A stretch of 64,000 bases of DNA from Platerodrilus igneus (Eukaryota; Arthropoda; Insecta; Coleoptera; Lycidae): NCBI GenBank assembly GCA_036346225.1, contig JARFIW010001254.1, positions 345,001 through 409,000 of the forward strand. The letters are read 5' to 3'. This document shows positions 41,850-54,253 of the stretch, piece by piece. Numbering within the stretch: the first letter of the stretch is position 1; each line of letters starts with the position of its first letter. Under the pieces are notes generated by a model. It saw only the letters and a list, made by a program, of their open reading frames with translations. It did no database searches and was not told the DNA's origin. A program made the position numbers and the translations under genes.

Positions 41850-44230
41850 TAAGTACTTTCTTTATTGGTGTTTGATTGCACTCGAATAATTTCAAATTTG
41901 ATGAGGTTAAGTAAAGTAAGCAGTTTCATTAAAAGTTGTTAGTTTTAGGGAGTCGCATTCAGAAACCTATGACGTGCATTCATTCTTTCCTGATTTCGAC
42001 TATAAGGAAATTAAGGTGCAATGCTTGTGAATATAATAAAGAATATTCTGAATTTAAATTTGAATTTTTATTACTGTCCAATAAGCTACTTATTTTACAA
42101 CCTTCCACGTGTACAACTCGCGAGACAAAAAAAAATTATTTATGTTTGTAAAATCCGATAGTTTGTTAAATTTATTATTTTTTATATGGTTGCGGTGTCT
42201 TACATCGACTAGAATAATCTATCTAGTGAAGAGGATTACTGGCACAGTTTTCTTTATGACGGGGTTTTGTAGTTTTAGAACAAATTAACAATGGAATAAG
42301 TTTTGGTAGTCATTACTAGGTGGCACGAGTTTTAAAACAGTTTTCTATAGTGGATTAAATAATCATTAATTTAACAGAATTGCCATAAGTATCACTATTG
42401 AGTAATAGTGGACACTGACTACGTTACAGTTTCCTTTGTATTAATTTTGTTTTTAAATAATCAATAATTAGAAATAATTTATACCGTTACTGGAGCGCGC
42501 CAGCTGCTAATAAGTACATGGTCGTATACCTTCCTTACTTTTCTGTGCTCCTAATACTGGCAGGTGTAAATGCGAATAAATTTGCACTTTGCGCTTTTTA
42601 ACCGCTGGTGAACTCCAGCGATCCCACCAATATTTAAAAGTGATAAGTTTCTACCAATTTATAATATGTATGTCTAGGACGAGCTATGAAAGAATGCAAT
42701 TAAAATTGTTTAAGCAAACTCTTGAAGTTATTAAATCTGTAAATAATGTTATTAAAACAAGACGGAATGATATTAAGCTGTAGAAATGTCAGTTATTGCT
42801 TTGTTTGTCATTAGCGGTAATTTATTATTCCCATTCCACTTATTAAATAGAAGTAGGAACTAAATTCACATCGGGTGTGTGTGCGTGTGTGTGGGTTAGT
42901 TATTCAGCATTGATTACGCTAGCCCCATACACAAGTAGGAAAACTGGAGCGCAAACTTAGAATTACATTTTCAAAAAGAAAAGGTATACATATTATCAAT
43001 AATGTAACTCAAATGTGTAGCCTATAATAACTAAGTTAAAAGATACATTCGGCGAATGTTCATTAGCAAATAGGTCAATTACTCTATAATCAAAATTGTC
43101 AATGGAATTCATAAAAAGTTTTTCATATCGTTACGACACCTCTGCACACTTAATTTCTTTTCTTTTTCTTTTTGTTTTCAGCAATTTTCATTCGAAAAGT
43201 TGATGATATTGTACGGTTTTTTCAAACATTTTTTTGGAAACTGTACAGTAGTCCTTAAAGCTTTAAGCAAAAAATGAGTTTTCCGTTAGCAAATAGTCAG
43301 TAAAGCTTATATGACTAATACGGCGTCAAAAACTTCTACTGATACTTTTCTCACCAGGTTATCGTTATGTATTCGGTTTTTCAGCAAGCGTTTTTCGGTT
43401 GCAACATCAATAACATCGTAGTTTTTATTTTGGTAATATATTTTAACGTATAGTTGCAATTAGTGTCTTAAAGATTTCCGAAGCTATTTTAATTTTCAAA
43501 TAATCAATGTGTTTTTTTCCCTGTAATATACTAAAAACTATATCAACAAGCACTGGTGGTGAGGAAGGTGGGTGCATTATTTGATAAAAAAAGGTCAGCA
43601 AATAAATGAAATTTTCGTCTGTTTACAGGCTTTTGAAGCCAGTCGCTCGACGATACATTGAATGTACATTTGATATTTTATCTAATAAATGGAAGATATT
43701 TTACCAGTCATTGAACATGCAAATAGGAATTAATATTCATATGATGACACCCTGAATGTTACATACTTCAAAAATGACAAGAATACTAACAATAAATAGA
43801 GTCGAGAAGGACGACCAGTCCGATTATTTGTAAGTGAATTTGCAAATATTTTGTACCGGAAAATGCGCTACCGTGACAAAGGGATGTATTACTTAATTAA
43901 TAATATCACTTACTTACTTCTTACTTACTTATTTCTGTGTATTACACATTAATGTAAACTTACTTAACCCTTTCTTTTCTTCAGGAGCTAGTCCTTCTAC
44001 ACCAGATAAATCTGTTATTTCATCCCAACATTTCTTTTATGTCTCGGTTGGAGTAAACATCAGACTCAGTATCCCACAGTGACGGTCTGCACCGAAATTC
44101 TATAACAAATTGTATCGTATGAAAGCACAATGTAGAGTGTATTGAAAAATTAAAGACAAACGTTTATTTTAGAACGGTTGCTGATGTCCAGTGTATGAGT
44201 GGGTGACCTACCGCATAATATCGTTTATTT
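41850..44230. other. AT-rich stretch without recognisable gene
   Basis: No ORF with family similarity is seen. It contains one copy (41957-42004) of the TCAGAAACCTATGACG unit that forms the 45.8-kb palindrome and a short GT-rich tract at about 42876-42894. It may be intron of the candidate gene starting at 41735. Confidence 0.4.
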
Positions 44231-44239
44231 TGCTAGTGG

Positions 44240-44890
44240 TGTAACAGGATTGGTTGAAACACTACACTTAATTTTATTCCAATTCTCCACTCGAAGGTTA
44301 CTTCATTTTCTTACCTGAAAATATTAAATTTTGCCAAATTCTTGCCGCTCTAAGCAAGGTAGGGATCTTTAACATGCGTAACAACACTCACACACGGGAC
44401 TTATGTTTTACCTCTTATCCGAACTAAGACGTATAATTTTGTAAAAAATGCTAGCCTAACAGTTTTCAAGTGGATCGTATCGGGATTCGAAATTGGGATC
44501 TTGCGCTTAGTTCTCACACGCAATTTAACTAAGCCACGAAGCCGCCTGATTTGTTGAGACACTACATTTAACTTTCCAAATGTTCCACCCAAAGGTACTG
44601 CACTGGCCATGGAACAAGTCTTTTATACCTGGCAATTTTAAATTTTGCCGAACCCTTACTGTTTCAAGCAGTGAAGGAATCTTTAACATGCGTGGCAACA
44701 TTCACACACGGAACCTACATTTTACCTCTTATCCGAACGAGAGCGTATTTTTGTGAAAAATGCTCGCCTAACGTTTTTCAAGTGGATCGTATCGGGATTC
44801 GAAGTTGAAACCTTGGGTTCAATAATCACACGCATACCAACTGAGCCGCAGAACCGTCGATTGGTTGAGACACCGGATACATTGTCAAGA
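44240..44890 (-). mobile_element. Tandem tRNA-derived SINE (two units of about 313 bp)
   Basis: On the minus strand each unit has RNA polymerase III boxes. Unit 2 has box A TGCGGCTCAGTTGGTATGCG (44831-44850) and box B around CTTCGAATCCCG (44794-44804). Unit 1 has diverged boxes at 44519-44536 and 44481-44492. Each is followed by the body with TTCGGATAAGAGGTAAAA and GTTAAAGATTCCTTC/CCTAC, and a 3' part GTGCAGTACCTTTGGGTGGA that matches the LINE/SINE stem-loop in decayed form. The family is the same as the SINE at 17.6-17.9 kb. Confidence 0.7.
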
Positions 44891-44979
44891 CATTACATGG
44901 CTGGTGACGAAGGAACTTGGGTTGGGTGTTACAATTCGTATTCGCAAGTTATGCTGTTTGGTTGCCTATAATCTTCAAG

Positions 44980-45794
44980 GTTGTAATATTCATTAATGAA
45001 TATTACACTTGTGTAGAGTTCATTATTTCATTTATTTAATAGTCAGTTCTTAACAAGATTGTTTTGTAAATATTAAACTAATCACTAAAATCCTCTTCTA
45101 AATTGTACAGATGTGTTTACATTGACAAATATTCGTAGAAGGTTTTCGTTATAATTAAATAGTTTAAATTCTTAAGGTATTATCCAAGTGTTGTTTCTAT
45201 TGTACAAATATATTTCCATGTTTGGACGTATAAATTTGTGAATTGGTTGTAATTCTGAAAGGCATTGGAAGACCTAGAAAGACTTCAGTGATTAGGTGTT
45301 CAGCGGTTTAATTTAATACCGATTTAGGATAGGTATAATTTTGTAATAATTCTAAGCTTCTTAATTATCCAATTATTGTTTACGTCTATAGTAATTCGAT
45401 TTTAAGGAATGTTTTAAAATTAGTAATATTTATGTCAATTTAATATACAGCTATACTTGCGCAGTAGTGCTTCTGTTTCATTGTTTGAAGGTTCTTAACA
45501 GGTTCTTAACTGTTTCACAGAGTTACTTACATATTCAGATAGATTTATATATTTGTTTAATCTTTTGAGGTTTATTCCATTATATTCTTCATTGAAATCA
45601 AGGCCGCCCACAGAATAATTTGTAGAGGAGGTCAAAACTACTTTCAAAAATATTAGTTATGTTACACAAAGGATGAACACTGTTAATGCAACCCCGTTAC
45701 CGGACGTATAGAGTAATGTAAGGCATAAAATCTTATTTCCTTAGAGTAGCTCAAAAGCAGTTAGGACCATCGATAATGCAGCGTTTTTTAATAT
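44980..45794. other. AT-rich stretch without recognisable gene
   Basis: No gene, repeat boundary or structured RNA could be supported here. Confidence 0.4.
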
Positions 45795-45927
45795 TATAGT
45801 TGAAATCACGAAAGAATGCATTCACGCCATAGGTTACTGAATTTAAAAGTGATATACATTAAAAGTATGTTGGTGTTTAATTCAGAAACCTATGACGCGA
45901 ATGCATTCTTTCGAGATTTCGGCTATA
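45795..45927. repeat. Palindrome with 49-bp arms
   Basis: 45795-45843 and 45879-45927 are reverse complements with few mismatches (GAAAGAATGCATTC near the arm centre), separated by 35 bp. The same unit is present once at 41957-42004. Confidence 0.7.
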
Positions 45928-46129
45928 GTATTTGAAATTGAAAGAAAAACGTAGGATTGATAGTTTCTTAATAAATGCAGCATTCTGTAATTAATCCAAT
46001 TTTCATAAAGTGTAAAGTTACTTACCAATCTGGTAAATTGCTGGTGCAGCAGGCTATCAATTCTTTTGGCTTGATGATGCACAGGGTAGCAAATGGAAAA
46101 GATTGGATTTTACATTAACACACACTAAT

Positions 46130-46540
46130 TGAAAATTGAATGGACTTATTCCAATACACGTAATAAGCCGCCCGTAAGAAAATGTAAAAATACAGACACA
46201 ACACAACCATATTTAACGGAAACAGAAAAGCCACATTGTCAATCAAATGGCCACAGTAGAGTATTTAGTGACGAACTGGAACCTCATTTCCCCCAGAATC
46301 CCTCATTTCCCCACACATCTGGACCAAATAGTTTTCTTCGACTAACCATTTTTCATCTTTCGAGATAAATATATCTCAAATTTTTCATCTTTCGAGATAA
46401 ATGAGCATCCTCATTTCCTCCCACATCTGGATCAAATAGTTTTCTTCGACTAGCCATTTTTTATCTTTCATCTGAACCAAATAGTTTTCTTCGTCTAACC
46501 AATGCATCTTTCGAGATAAACCTATCTTGTTTGGTATCAA
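46130..46540 (-). repeat. Degenerate minisatellite downstream of PolB copy A
   Basis: On the minus strand, units built from TTTATCTCGAAAGATG, AAAAATGG(C/T)TAGTCGAAG and TTTG(A/G)TCCAGATGTG(G/T)G repeat about three times between 46290 and 46520. Each repeats a short reading MASRRKLFDPDV-like that stops soon after. A single related unit exists in PolB element copy C near 41100. Confidence 0.5.
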
Positions 46541-47087
46541 TTAATATTAGAATTTTCTCAGCTACCCGAATTTCTAGGAAGTTTTTAGATTGCGTCATCC
46601 CCAAGGGAGCTACCCCAATTTTAAGATTTTGTACCAAGATCAATTTCTAATCACCTCTCCTTTTTAATATCTACAGTCCTTTAACCAACATAAATAAATT
46701 AAGCACACAAAAATTTAATAATATATTTTATCCGATTTACAGTTTAATAAACTAATTACAATTTTTACAAAGTATAACATTATTTTGTTTGTGTAGCCGA
46801 ATCCAAGCAGTTGAAAGTAACCTGTAACAAAAAAGAGATTAATGGGTTGTTTAAATAGCCCTGTAACAAAAAAGAGATTAAAGTAAAAGAGAGGAAACGT
46901 ATTTTCAGTCAATAAGACATATTGTTGTTAATCTAACAATATGTTTTACCGTCCGGCGAGACCACGTGGAGGTAAACACATATCGCCGGGAACGAAGGAA
47001 ATTTTAAGGATGGGGATGGTAGGTATGCTTATAACTAACTTACATACTACTAGATATACACACTAAAATAAATACAAATATGAGTAA

Positions 47088-50000
47088 CTATATAATATCC
47101 TTATGCCCCCATGCATATGTGGAAGTACTACCAGGGATGACATACCTTTTATCATCTTCTGCCGACAAACTAATTTTATTAATTAATTGGGTGTACAAAT
47201 CGTGTTTTTTACTACGAATACATACCATGCTATGCATAAGGGCACCAGAATTATTATGCACAATGTCCTTAAAACTATCCACACTAATATCCTTCACCAC
47301 ACCACGCGATACCCCCTTAATCTTTTTAATTACATCCTTCTCACTAATGATGCAATACGACTTGGCCCTAGTCCCAACAAATTGTAACATCAAGTCGCCG
47401 TTGAATTCGTCCTTAAACTTGCCGGGAATCTATTTGTTTACAAGAGGCATATTGTATTTGTTGTCTCGAGGGTAGTCACTAGTATCGAAATTATCTATTA
47501 TAGCACTTAAGTCACTATACAAGTCTTTTGTTTCCATACTATACACTAAAGAGTCAGTGTCTGTGTAAAGTAGTGAGAGTTTGGATTCATACAAATGTTT
47601 CATGGTATTATAATGGAATTCATACATGAGGGTCTTCGAAATATCTAAAACTGAAAAACCTGCATATATAAGCTTGTTATACAAAACTTTTACCCTATCC
47701 ATCTGTATAATAACCAAATCCTCACCTAGCAGTAAACTACTGTGAAAGTTCGGGCGGGCGATAAGTCCACTCGCGCACAATTTTTTTCCATCGTGACCCC
47801 ACCGCGTAACGATCTTCACATCCACCCTCTTGTCGACATTCTCCATCGTTTTTCCAAAGACGGCATTGTTCATTAATTTAAAAAAGTCTTCTTCAAACGC
47901 ATTTCTGGCGGATGTCCTAAGGGTGGTGTTCAAATCGATGTAGGGTTTTAACCAAGGCGATTGGTCGAATTCCAATACTCGATGGATGCCGGTGAGTCTA
48001 AGACCATTACGTAGCGCCTGCTGCAGGTTTCTGTAGTGTATGATGTAATGACTCTTGTCGAGCAAAGTGGCGAGTAGCTTCGGAGTCTTGGAGGATGGTG
48101 TTGGGGGTACCATGGTCTGCGGACAAAACGGCAAATCGTTATGAGGACCGTGTAGGTCTTCTGGATACTCCAGATCTACTTCCAGGATGTACTCCTTGTC
48201 CCCTGTTACAGATATGTTATCGATGTGGGCTTTCAGGAGGTTAAGCTCTTTCTCTTTCAACCACCTGAATCCGCTTATCGGTAGCGGTTGTGACATGGCC
48301 CATCCATACAAATTATTGGCATCGTAGTAAGCCAAGTATTTGGAGGGTTTGCTGGGAACGTAATTCTCCATATACTTATTATTGGCTTCGGCATACCGAG
48401 CGCTGCATTGGGTTAACCCACCGCGAATGCCTTTTTTCACAAAGTGATGCATTTCTACATCGGTGAATAGATCCAGTTTAACTCCGGTATATTTCAGCAT
48501 GGCGTCCCAGCTTAGACTAGGTGCCGTCATATATTGGCAGGGATCCAAGTCGTACGTTTTCAAGCACACACCCCGGAAATTTTCGAACACGTCAGCTAAT
48601 AATAAAACATCGGTCTTCAAGTAGAGATCACTATATTCGCCGAGTGTGCATATGTTGAAAGCGTTCCATACATTCTGAGCGTGATCGTATTCAGACAACG
48701 AAATCACAGTATTCGTGAGATCATTATAGAATTCCTCTCGGGTGGTAGACTTGACCTATTTAATGCTGAAGCGTCTGTCACATACCTGTACGGGAACACA
48801 CCCTTTCTGCATAGAAAAGAAAACTGTTTGTCGTCGGGGAAACACTTCCTCATCTCAACAAACTGCTCGCATTCCAAATTTTTCACCAACTTGTCCAAGG
48901 ACAATGCCATGAAACGCAGTGAATCGATGAATCGCAGCTGTACTGTGGAATTGTTAGATTCATCATCATCTTCTTCTACGTCTGGTTCTTCGGCATATAA
49001 CCTCACATGCTTTGTGAAAGAAATGAAACGTTCTTTGTTATTTGTGATCACTGTAACACGCTCCCTATCGCATCCCAATTCCTTCACAATAAAATGGGAA
49101 TCATATCCTGTAAGGTTGTGGAATACGACCGGTATGAAATTTGGCATCCGGTATTGGATGTTGCATTGGCGATGTGCTGCGAAGCGGAATTTCCCTGTAA
49201 GATGGCAGTGGTCCCTTACTCGATCATCCCCCAATGGTTTCTTGCAGATACCACAATCATCTACCATATAGTATAATAACTCGTCTAAAGGTTCCAACGC
49301 TGTCATGGGTACATTAGTTTCAAGGATTTTACCTAATCTGCGGGCTTCCTCCTTCAACTTCTACATAAACACTTTAGCAGCATCAACGCCTCTGTACAAT
49401 TCAAACTTATCCAAATCCTCGTCGTAGGAGCATTTAATGTAATAGGCGAAGCTGTATGGTTCGTGTTGGTGGGTGCTGTTAGTAAAGGAGCCGGAGGGAT
49501 CCTGTGCTGCCGAAGAAATAGGCTTCAACACGCTTTCAAAGTCCGCGTACACAACAAACGGTACCCTCATTTGCTTGTGCACGTTCGTAAACTCTAATAC
49601 GTTGTTGAAGTGGTTGGGCATCTTTGTCGCAACGTGGTTGCAGTCTTGTTCGACGTGTTTAGCAAGTTGCTCCTCGCTACGAAAAAACACAAGACATCCA
49701 TCGCACAAGAATTTATGTCCATAGCGGGACAACTGCTTACGCACTAGCTTCCCCAAATCCTTGATCAAACAGTAGTGTGTGTTATTCTCATTCTAAATGT
49801 ACAAAAGGTTAACATGCCGATCCCTCTTATTAGCGGTGAAATGTAGCGGTCCAACGATGGACTTGTCTTTTACCCCAAACACGTTGACACTGATGTCGTT
49901 TTGCTCCTCGAATCTGGAGGTGTCCTTAATCGACATCGGGAACTGCACTCCTGTTACGTCGAGTACAGTCGAGTAGTGCGGATAACTAGACACTCTGTGA

Positions 50001-50992
50001 GGGTTGAAATCAGTGGGGTGTAGGGCTGCTACCACGCTCCAGGCAAAACATGCGTCATCGGTGTTCTGCACGTTAACAACGGCATGTTTCTCCCTTACCC
50101 ATTTGGGAAGCTCAATGTAGGACCCCCCACGAAGAGGTTTATACTTGTTAATATTCACCTCTAAGTATAGCACATTTTTCAGACTCCATCCTAAAATTTA
50201 AAAATTAGAAACAAAATAATAATAATTTTTCAAAACTTACCAGAATCTCGTTCTTGGAACTCATCTGACTTAGCCGACATCCTTTCCACAAAGGAATTGT
50301 ATACCTCCCCCAGATCGCTGGATGAGGTGATAATCATGTTTTTGGTGTTAAAAGATTTCACGTCCTCAACACTCTCTTTCACAGCCATCTTGGTGTACCC
50401 ACCAAACACCTCCAAGTTCACCTTTAGGGAGGTGTGTATACCCAACTGTTCCCCGACTAAGGTTATGAACCTCTCCCTCTGGTTGCGAAGAAAGTCTAGG
50501 ATACCTAGAAATAACTAAGTTAAACACTAAATACTTATAAAGAAAAAAATACGTACTTGTAGAATCGACATTATTAATTCTGTATGTAGCGATTCGACTT
50601 TTAAATGCGGTCGCTACAACCTCTACGCCTCCATCCAGGACACGGCTAGCAGCAGTCTTGTGCGCGTTGGAGCGCTGGTGGGCTGCCAAGTTGGTTACAT
50701 CCACACCACTCTCCTTGCATCTTCGCAGTCTCTTGAGAGCAGGTCCCTCAACGGTCGGCGCAGCCGGTCGTTTGACCCCGGATGGACCTGCAACGGGGAC
50801 AACCACACCATGCTTGGCATCCTTATGACGCTTCAAGTTGTCCCTCCGCGAGAAGGATGCCGGGCACACTTCGCAGGTGAACAAGCCCTTTTTGGTTTCA
50901 GAGACTAACCCATGTTGCTGGATCTGGTGTCGTTTTAAATGATCGTTTCTGGAAAAGCCACCCCCACAGACGTTGCACACGAATGAAGACAT
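47088..50992 (-). pseudogene. PolB element copy A: zinc-finger plus type-B DNA polymerase gene
   Basis: Exon 1 (50992-50557) has C2H2 fingers FVCNVCGGGFSRNDHLKRH and FTCEVCPASFSRRDNLKRH; a third finger has lost a Cys (CKESG). Introns are 50505-50556 (52 bp) and 50191-50240 (50 bp). Exon 3 holds the polymerase: exonuclease motifs VVYADFESV, HNLTGYDSHFI and LYLKTDVLLLADVFE; palm motifs YYDANNLYGWAM, KLMNNAVFGKTMENV and LLYTDTDSLVYS; then DLVLQFVGTRAKSYC and a WGHKDI end. Nonsense codons lie at 49793-49795, 49361-49363 and 47430-47432, and a one-base loss near 48737 shifts frame. All catalytic motifs remain readable. The class is the protein-primed-type PolB of Maverick/Polinton and adintovirus elements. 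Confidence 0.85.
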
Positions 50993-51085
50993 TTTTCTAT
51001 AAGAAAATTAAAAACTGGTTAAAGACTTTTAACAGTTGTTGTAACTAGTCAAAGACTAAAACAGAAACTGGATTATATTGCCTCG

Positions 51086-51102
51086 TACCGTGGTTTTATA
51101 CA
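51086..51102 (-). promoter_or_regulatory. TATA region of PolB copy A
   Basis: The minus strand reads GTATAAAACCACGG about 100 bp upstream of the ATG, identical to the promoter of copy B. Confidence 0.5.
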
Positions 51103-51327
51103 CATAATAATTAAGATCGTATAATAATTAGCTAGTTTACTTTTAAATTAGGTGAAACCCAGCGTCGTTTAACCTTGAGTAACATTTCAAACCAGTCTAT
51201 TCACGTCGGTTAAAATCAATTAGCTTCTTGCTTACGCACTACATCTATAATTATCGGATGTATCAAACGAGAACAAAGTTAGACGGGGGTAAATATTTAT
51301 ATATATTTTTCGAAATTGTGAAATTGG

Positions 51328-51417
51328 GCAATTTCACTCTATGGGGCAATTTCACTCTATGGGGCAATTTCACCCTATGGGGCAATTTCACCCTATGGGG
51401 GTAATTTTACCCTATTC
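51328..51417. repeat. 18-bp minisatellite at the arm A border
   Basis: GGCAATTTCACTCTATGG is repeated about four and a half times, the later units reading ACCCTATGG and a diverged last one. It begins exactly where homology to arm B ends. Copy B lacks it. Confidence 0.85.
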
Positions 51418-51492
51418 TGATGCAGATAAATTCAAGGAACTTTGCCATTAATGCACCCCACAATCAGACCTAAATCCGATTATGCAAATAAA

Positions 51493-52629
51493 GAAATAGT
51501 TTAATATTATTGCAATATCACAAAAGTTATACGTAACAACCAATTTTTAAAAAAATGTCTTTGAAACTTAAAATGGATGTTATAACTAAGTTTTATCATT
51601 ACAGTGGTACCATATCTGGTTGAACCGAGAAACAGTGCAATTAAGTTGATGAATCGATGCGAATTGGTGTAGCTCGGACTCCCAGTAAGTGGGGTTGGGG
51701 CTGTCTGACCGCAGAGTAGTTGTAATAACTGTCTTTGTAAATTTTGGTAGCTATATCAGTTTCGAGTTAGAGGTCTTGGTATAAAATTTACAAATTTATG
51801 TTAAAATTTTCCTAAGTCCGAACTACTAAAAATTTTGTCAAGCCCTAAAATATTCAAAATGGACATATCTCAGGTGTATGTTGGATATAGTTTGGATGTA
51901 TGTCGTACGGATGCGAAAGGAGGGAGAAGGACAAAGTAGGGTGGAGGGTAATTGCATTTTAATGAGTTTTCTCATTAAAAACCCATTAGCACTAATTGCT
52001 TTTTAATGAGTTTTCTCATTAAAAACACATTAGCACTAATTGCTTTTTAATGAGTTTTTCCATTAAAAACCAAGTGTGGACCTAGGTTAGATAAAAGGAA
52101 AAATTATTAGGTTAGGTTAGGTTAGGTTAGCAAACTCATTAAAAAGCAATTAGTGCTAATGTGTTTTTAATGAGAAAACTCATTAAAAAGCAATTAGTGC
52201 TAATGGGTTTTTAATGAGAAAACTCATTAAAATGCAATTACCCTCCACCCTACTTTGTCCTTCTCCCTCCTTTCGCATCCGTACGACATACATCCAAACT
52301 ATATCCAAAATACACCTGAGATATGTCCATTTTGAATATTTTAGGGCTTGACAAAATTTTTAGTAGTTCGGACTTAGGAAAATTTTAACATAAATTTGTA
52401 AATTTTATACCAAGACCTCTAACTCGAAACTGATATGGCTACCAAAATTTACAAAGACAGTTATTACAACTACTCTGCGGTCAGACAGCCCCAACCCCAC
52501 TTACTGGGAGTCCACTTACCACTGTAATGATAAAACTTAGTCATAACATCCATTTTAAGTTTCAAAGACAATTTTTTAAAATTGGTTGTTACGTATAACT
52601 TTTGTGATATTGCAATAATATTAAACTAT
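51493..52629. mobile_element. Fold-back element, arms about 500-570 bp, with internal nested repeats
   Basis: 51493-52062 is the reverse complement of about 52131-52629, with about 70 bp extra in the left arm (around 51610-51685). The arms' inner parts are themselves tandem units of CTCATTAAAAA and CATTAGCACTAATTGC. The loop holds AGATAAAAGG and a (TTAGG)n run. No coding capacity is seen. Ends and target duplication are not clear. Confidence 0.7.
52107..52130 (+). repeat. (TTAGG)4 telomere-like repeat
   Basis: Four perfect TTAGG units plus TTAG in the loop of the fold-back element. TTAGG is the telomere unit of most insects outside Diptera. Too short to be a telomere by itself. Confidence 0.8.
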
Positions 52630-52741
52630 TGTCTTGATTATATGAAATTGCTAGGCTAAATCATAGGTCTGAATGATTGCCATAAGTATCTGATATTGCA
52701 TACAGGGTAAAGCTAAGATCATTGATTTCCTTTACTTATGT

Positions 52742-53290
52742 CAAACTTACGCTAGGACCTTAAAACATAGACTCTGAGATGACGCCAATGTAATCGCATT
52801 ATGGAAACAGGGTCACACAAACTTTCGCCATATCTTTCTTGACCATATAAGTGGCGACATGTCATATCCAAAATTTAAAGAAATGTGCTTGCAGTGTTGG
52901 GGTGACTCGATACATAGTTTTATTACTATTGTAAAAGATTTTGATTTGGATAAGGGCGATATAGTAAAATTTTTGAGGAGTATATAAATATAGAAGAAGG
53001 CGTTCAATGGTTAGCCCCAATCCGAAGTTTCATGGTGACGAACGTTAAAGATTTTATTGTAAATAAACGTAAGCTTCATTTTATGCAGGATTCCGTACGA
53101 AAGAACTTTGTGGTATACAAAAAGGGAGACACTACATCTCTACAAAAATTCGAAGAGGTGTACAAACAATTGATTAAACCCTTGCAAATCACCGATTCCT
53201 AGTCACAAGGAATAGCGGAAAGAACCCTCACACGTACAACAAGGGTTAAACTTGAAAACAAAAGGCTAGTTTTTTTAAAAAAAGATTAAG
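52742..53290 (+). pseudogene. Decayed coding region, unrecognised, between the PolB arms
   Basis: One frame from about 52778 encodes DDANVIALWKQGHTNFRHIF, then a KEMCLQCWGDSIHSFITIVK stretch, stopping in the TATATAA at 52981-52987. A one-frame shift continues it as NIEEGVQWLAPIRSFMVTNV, then KLHFMQDSVRKNFVVYKKGD and LQKFEEVYKQLIKPL to a TAG near 53200, with SQGIAERTLTRTTR after it. The length (about 160 codons) and composition look like real protein remnants. I recognise no domain; the last segment only weakly recalls an integrase helix. Confidence 0.4.
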
Positions 53291-53299
53291 TCACCAGTT

Positions 53300-53979
53300 G
53301 ACGACGAGTCTGTACAATCTTTATTATACGGACGTGATAGCTAGAGACTAATACGAAAATATGTACAAGTCGGTTTATAGAGTAAAGTGTAACCCCCAAT
53401 TGATACGCATAGTTTAGGAAAAGTGTGTAGGAAGTTGATTCAGAAAACAGTGACACAACCTAAAATAATAACGTTTATCCGGAGGCTAGAGGTCTAACAA
53501 GAGTTATAATTATTTTTAAAGTCCTTAGCATTTTGTTAAGGAATGTAATAGATTAATTCATAGAATACATTCCCTACCTGTTGCTTCGTACGTGTACACA
53601 AATCGAGTGCAATCGGTACATATCCGAAGTATTGTTTAATTTTTCAAATGTCCACGCAACTGAAATGGGTATCTAAGTTCTTATGAAAAGAATTATAACA
53701 AAGAGCGCTACATTTAATTTTAATAGAAATGAGTACAACTACGTGTTTGAAACATACCTTTTAGTTTGAAATTTTTTTTTTTTTGTTCAACTTCTATGAT
53801 ATTATATAAACCAAGATTCTGCTACTGCTCCCGAGTAATTGTATCCTAACAATACCATTATATATAAATAAAACCAAAACGTTTGAAACAATATTTATAT
53901 TTCAATTCAAATACTTAACAGGTACACTTCACATAGAAATATATTTTTATTCATTAAAACTAATACACACACACAAAAG
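53300..53979. other. AT-rich stretch between decayed ORF and psq gene
   Basis: No gene or repeat could be supported. It would contain the 3' end and polyadenylation region of the psq ORF on the minus strand (AT-rich, ATTAAA/AATAAA-like sequences on both strands). Confidence 0.4.
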
Positions 53980-54253
53980 TCACTTTTTCCTTCTTTTAAT
54001 TGGCAAATGTGTAGTATACATATCCAAATTTTGCACACGATTTTCGTTTGATCTGAGTTTCGTATAGAGTGTAACTTTTGGAACATTGTAGATTTCGGAT
54101 GCTTCTGAACCAGTAATCCATCCTTTGTTTATTTCGTCAAGGGCTTTATTTAAATCCTCTTTAGTATACGATTTAAGTTGTCTCTTTCTTTTTCTGTCAG
54201 AAACGTCTGACTTGGAGTCTATGTTCTGAACTTTCGCATCAACATTATCATGT

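Larger units (their letters stand above)
46559..51327 (-). repeat. 4.77-kb inverted repeat, arm A (PolB element)
   Basis: It is the reverse complement of 59235-64000 at very high identity over its whole length, and continues beyond the window edge on the other side. The inner border is at GTGAAATTGG (51318-51327), the first bases of the 18-bp minisatellite. Confidence 0.9.

Noticed and set aside
44753..44971. 72-codon ORF with DNA-binding look in the SINE
   Set aside because: It is the antisense of the tRNA-derived SINE head and is not conserved in the neighbouring unit.
45882..46082. 66-codon minus-strand ORF
   Set aside because: It overlaps one arm of the palindrome and has no family features.
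48681..49271. Plus-strand ORF of 196 codons opposite PolB copy A
   Set aside because: Complement of the polymerase gene; the same shadow recurs in copy B and has no recognisable domain.
51328..51417. 18-bp repeats as a CRISPR array
   Set aside because: Units are head-to-tail without spacers, in a eukaryotic context; it is a minisatellite.
52107..52130. Chromosome end
   Set aside because: Only four TTAGG units inside a fold-back loop with unique sequence on both sides.
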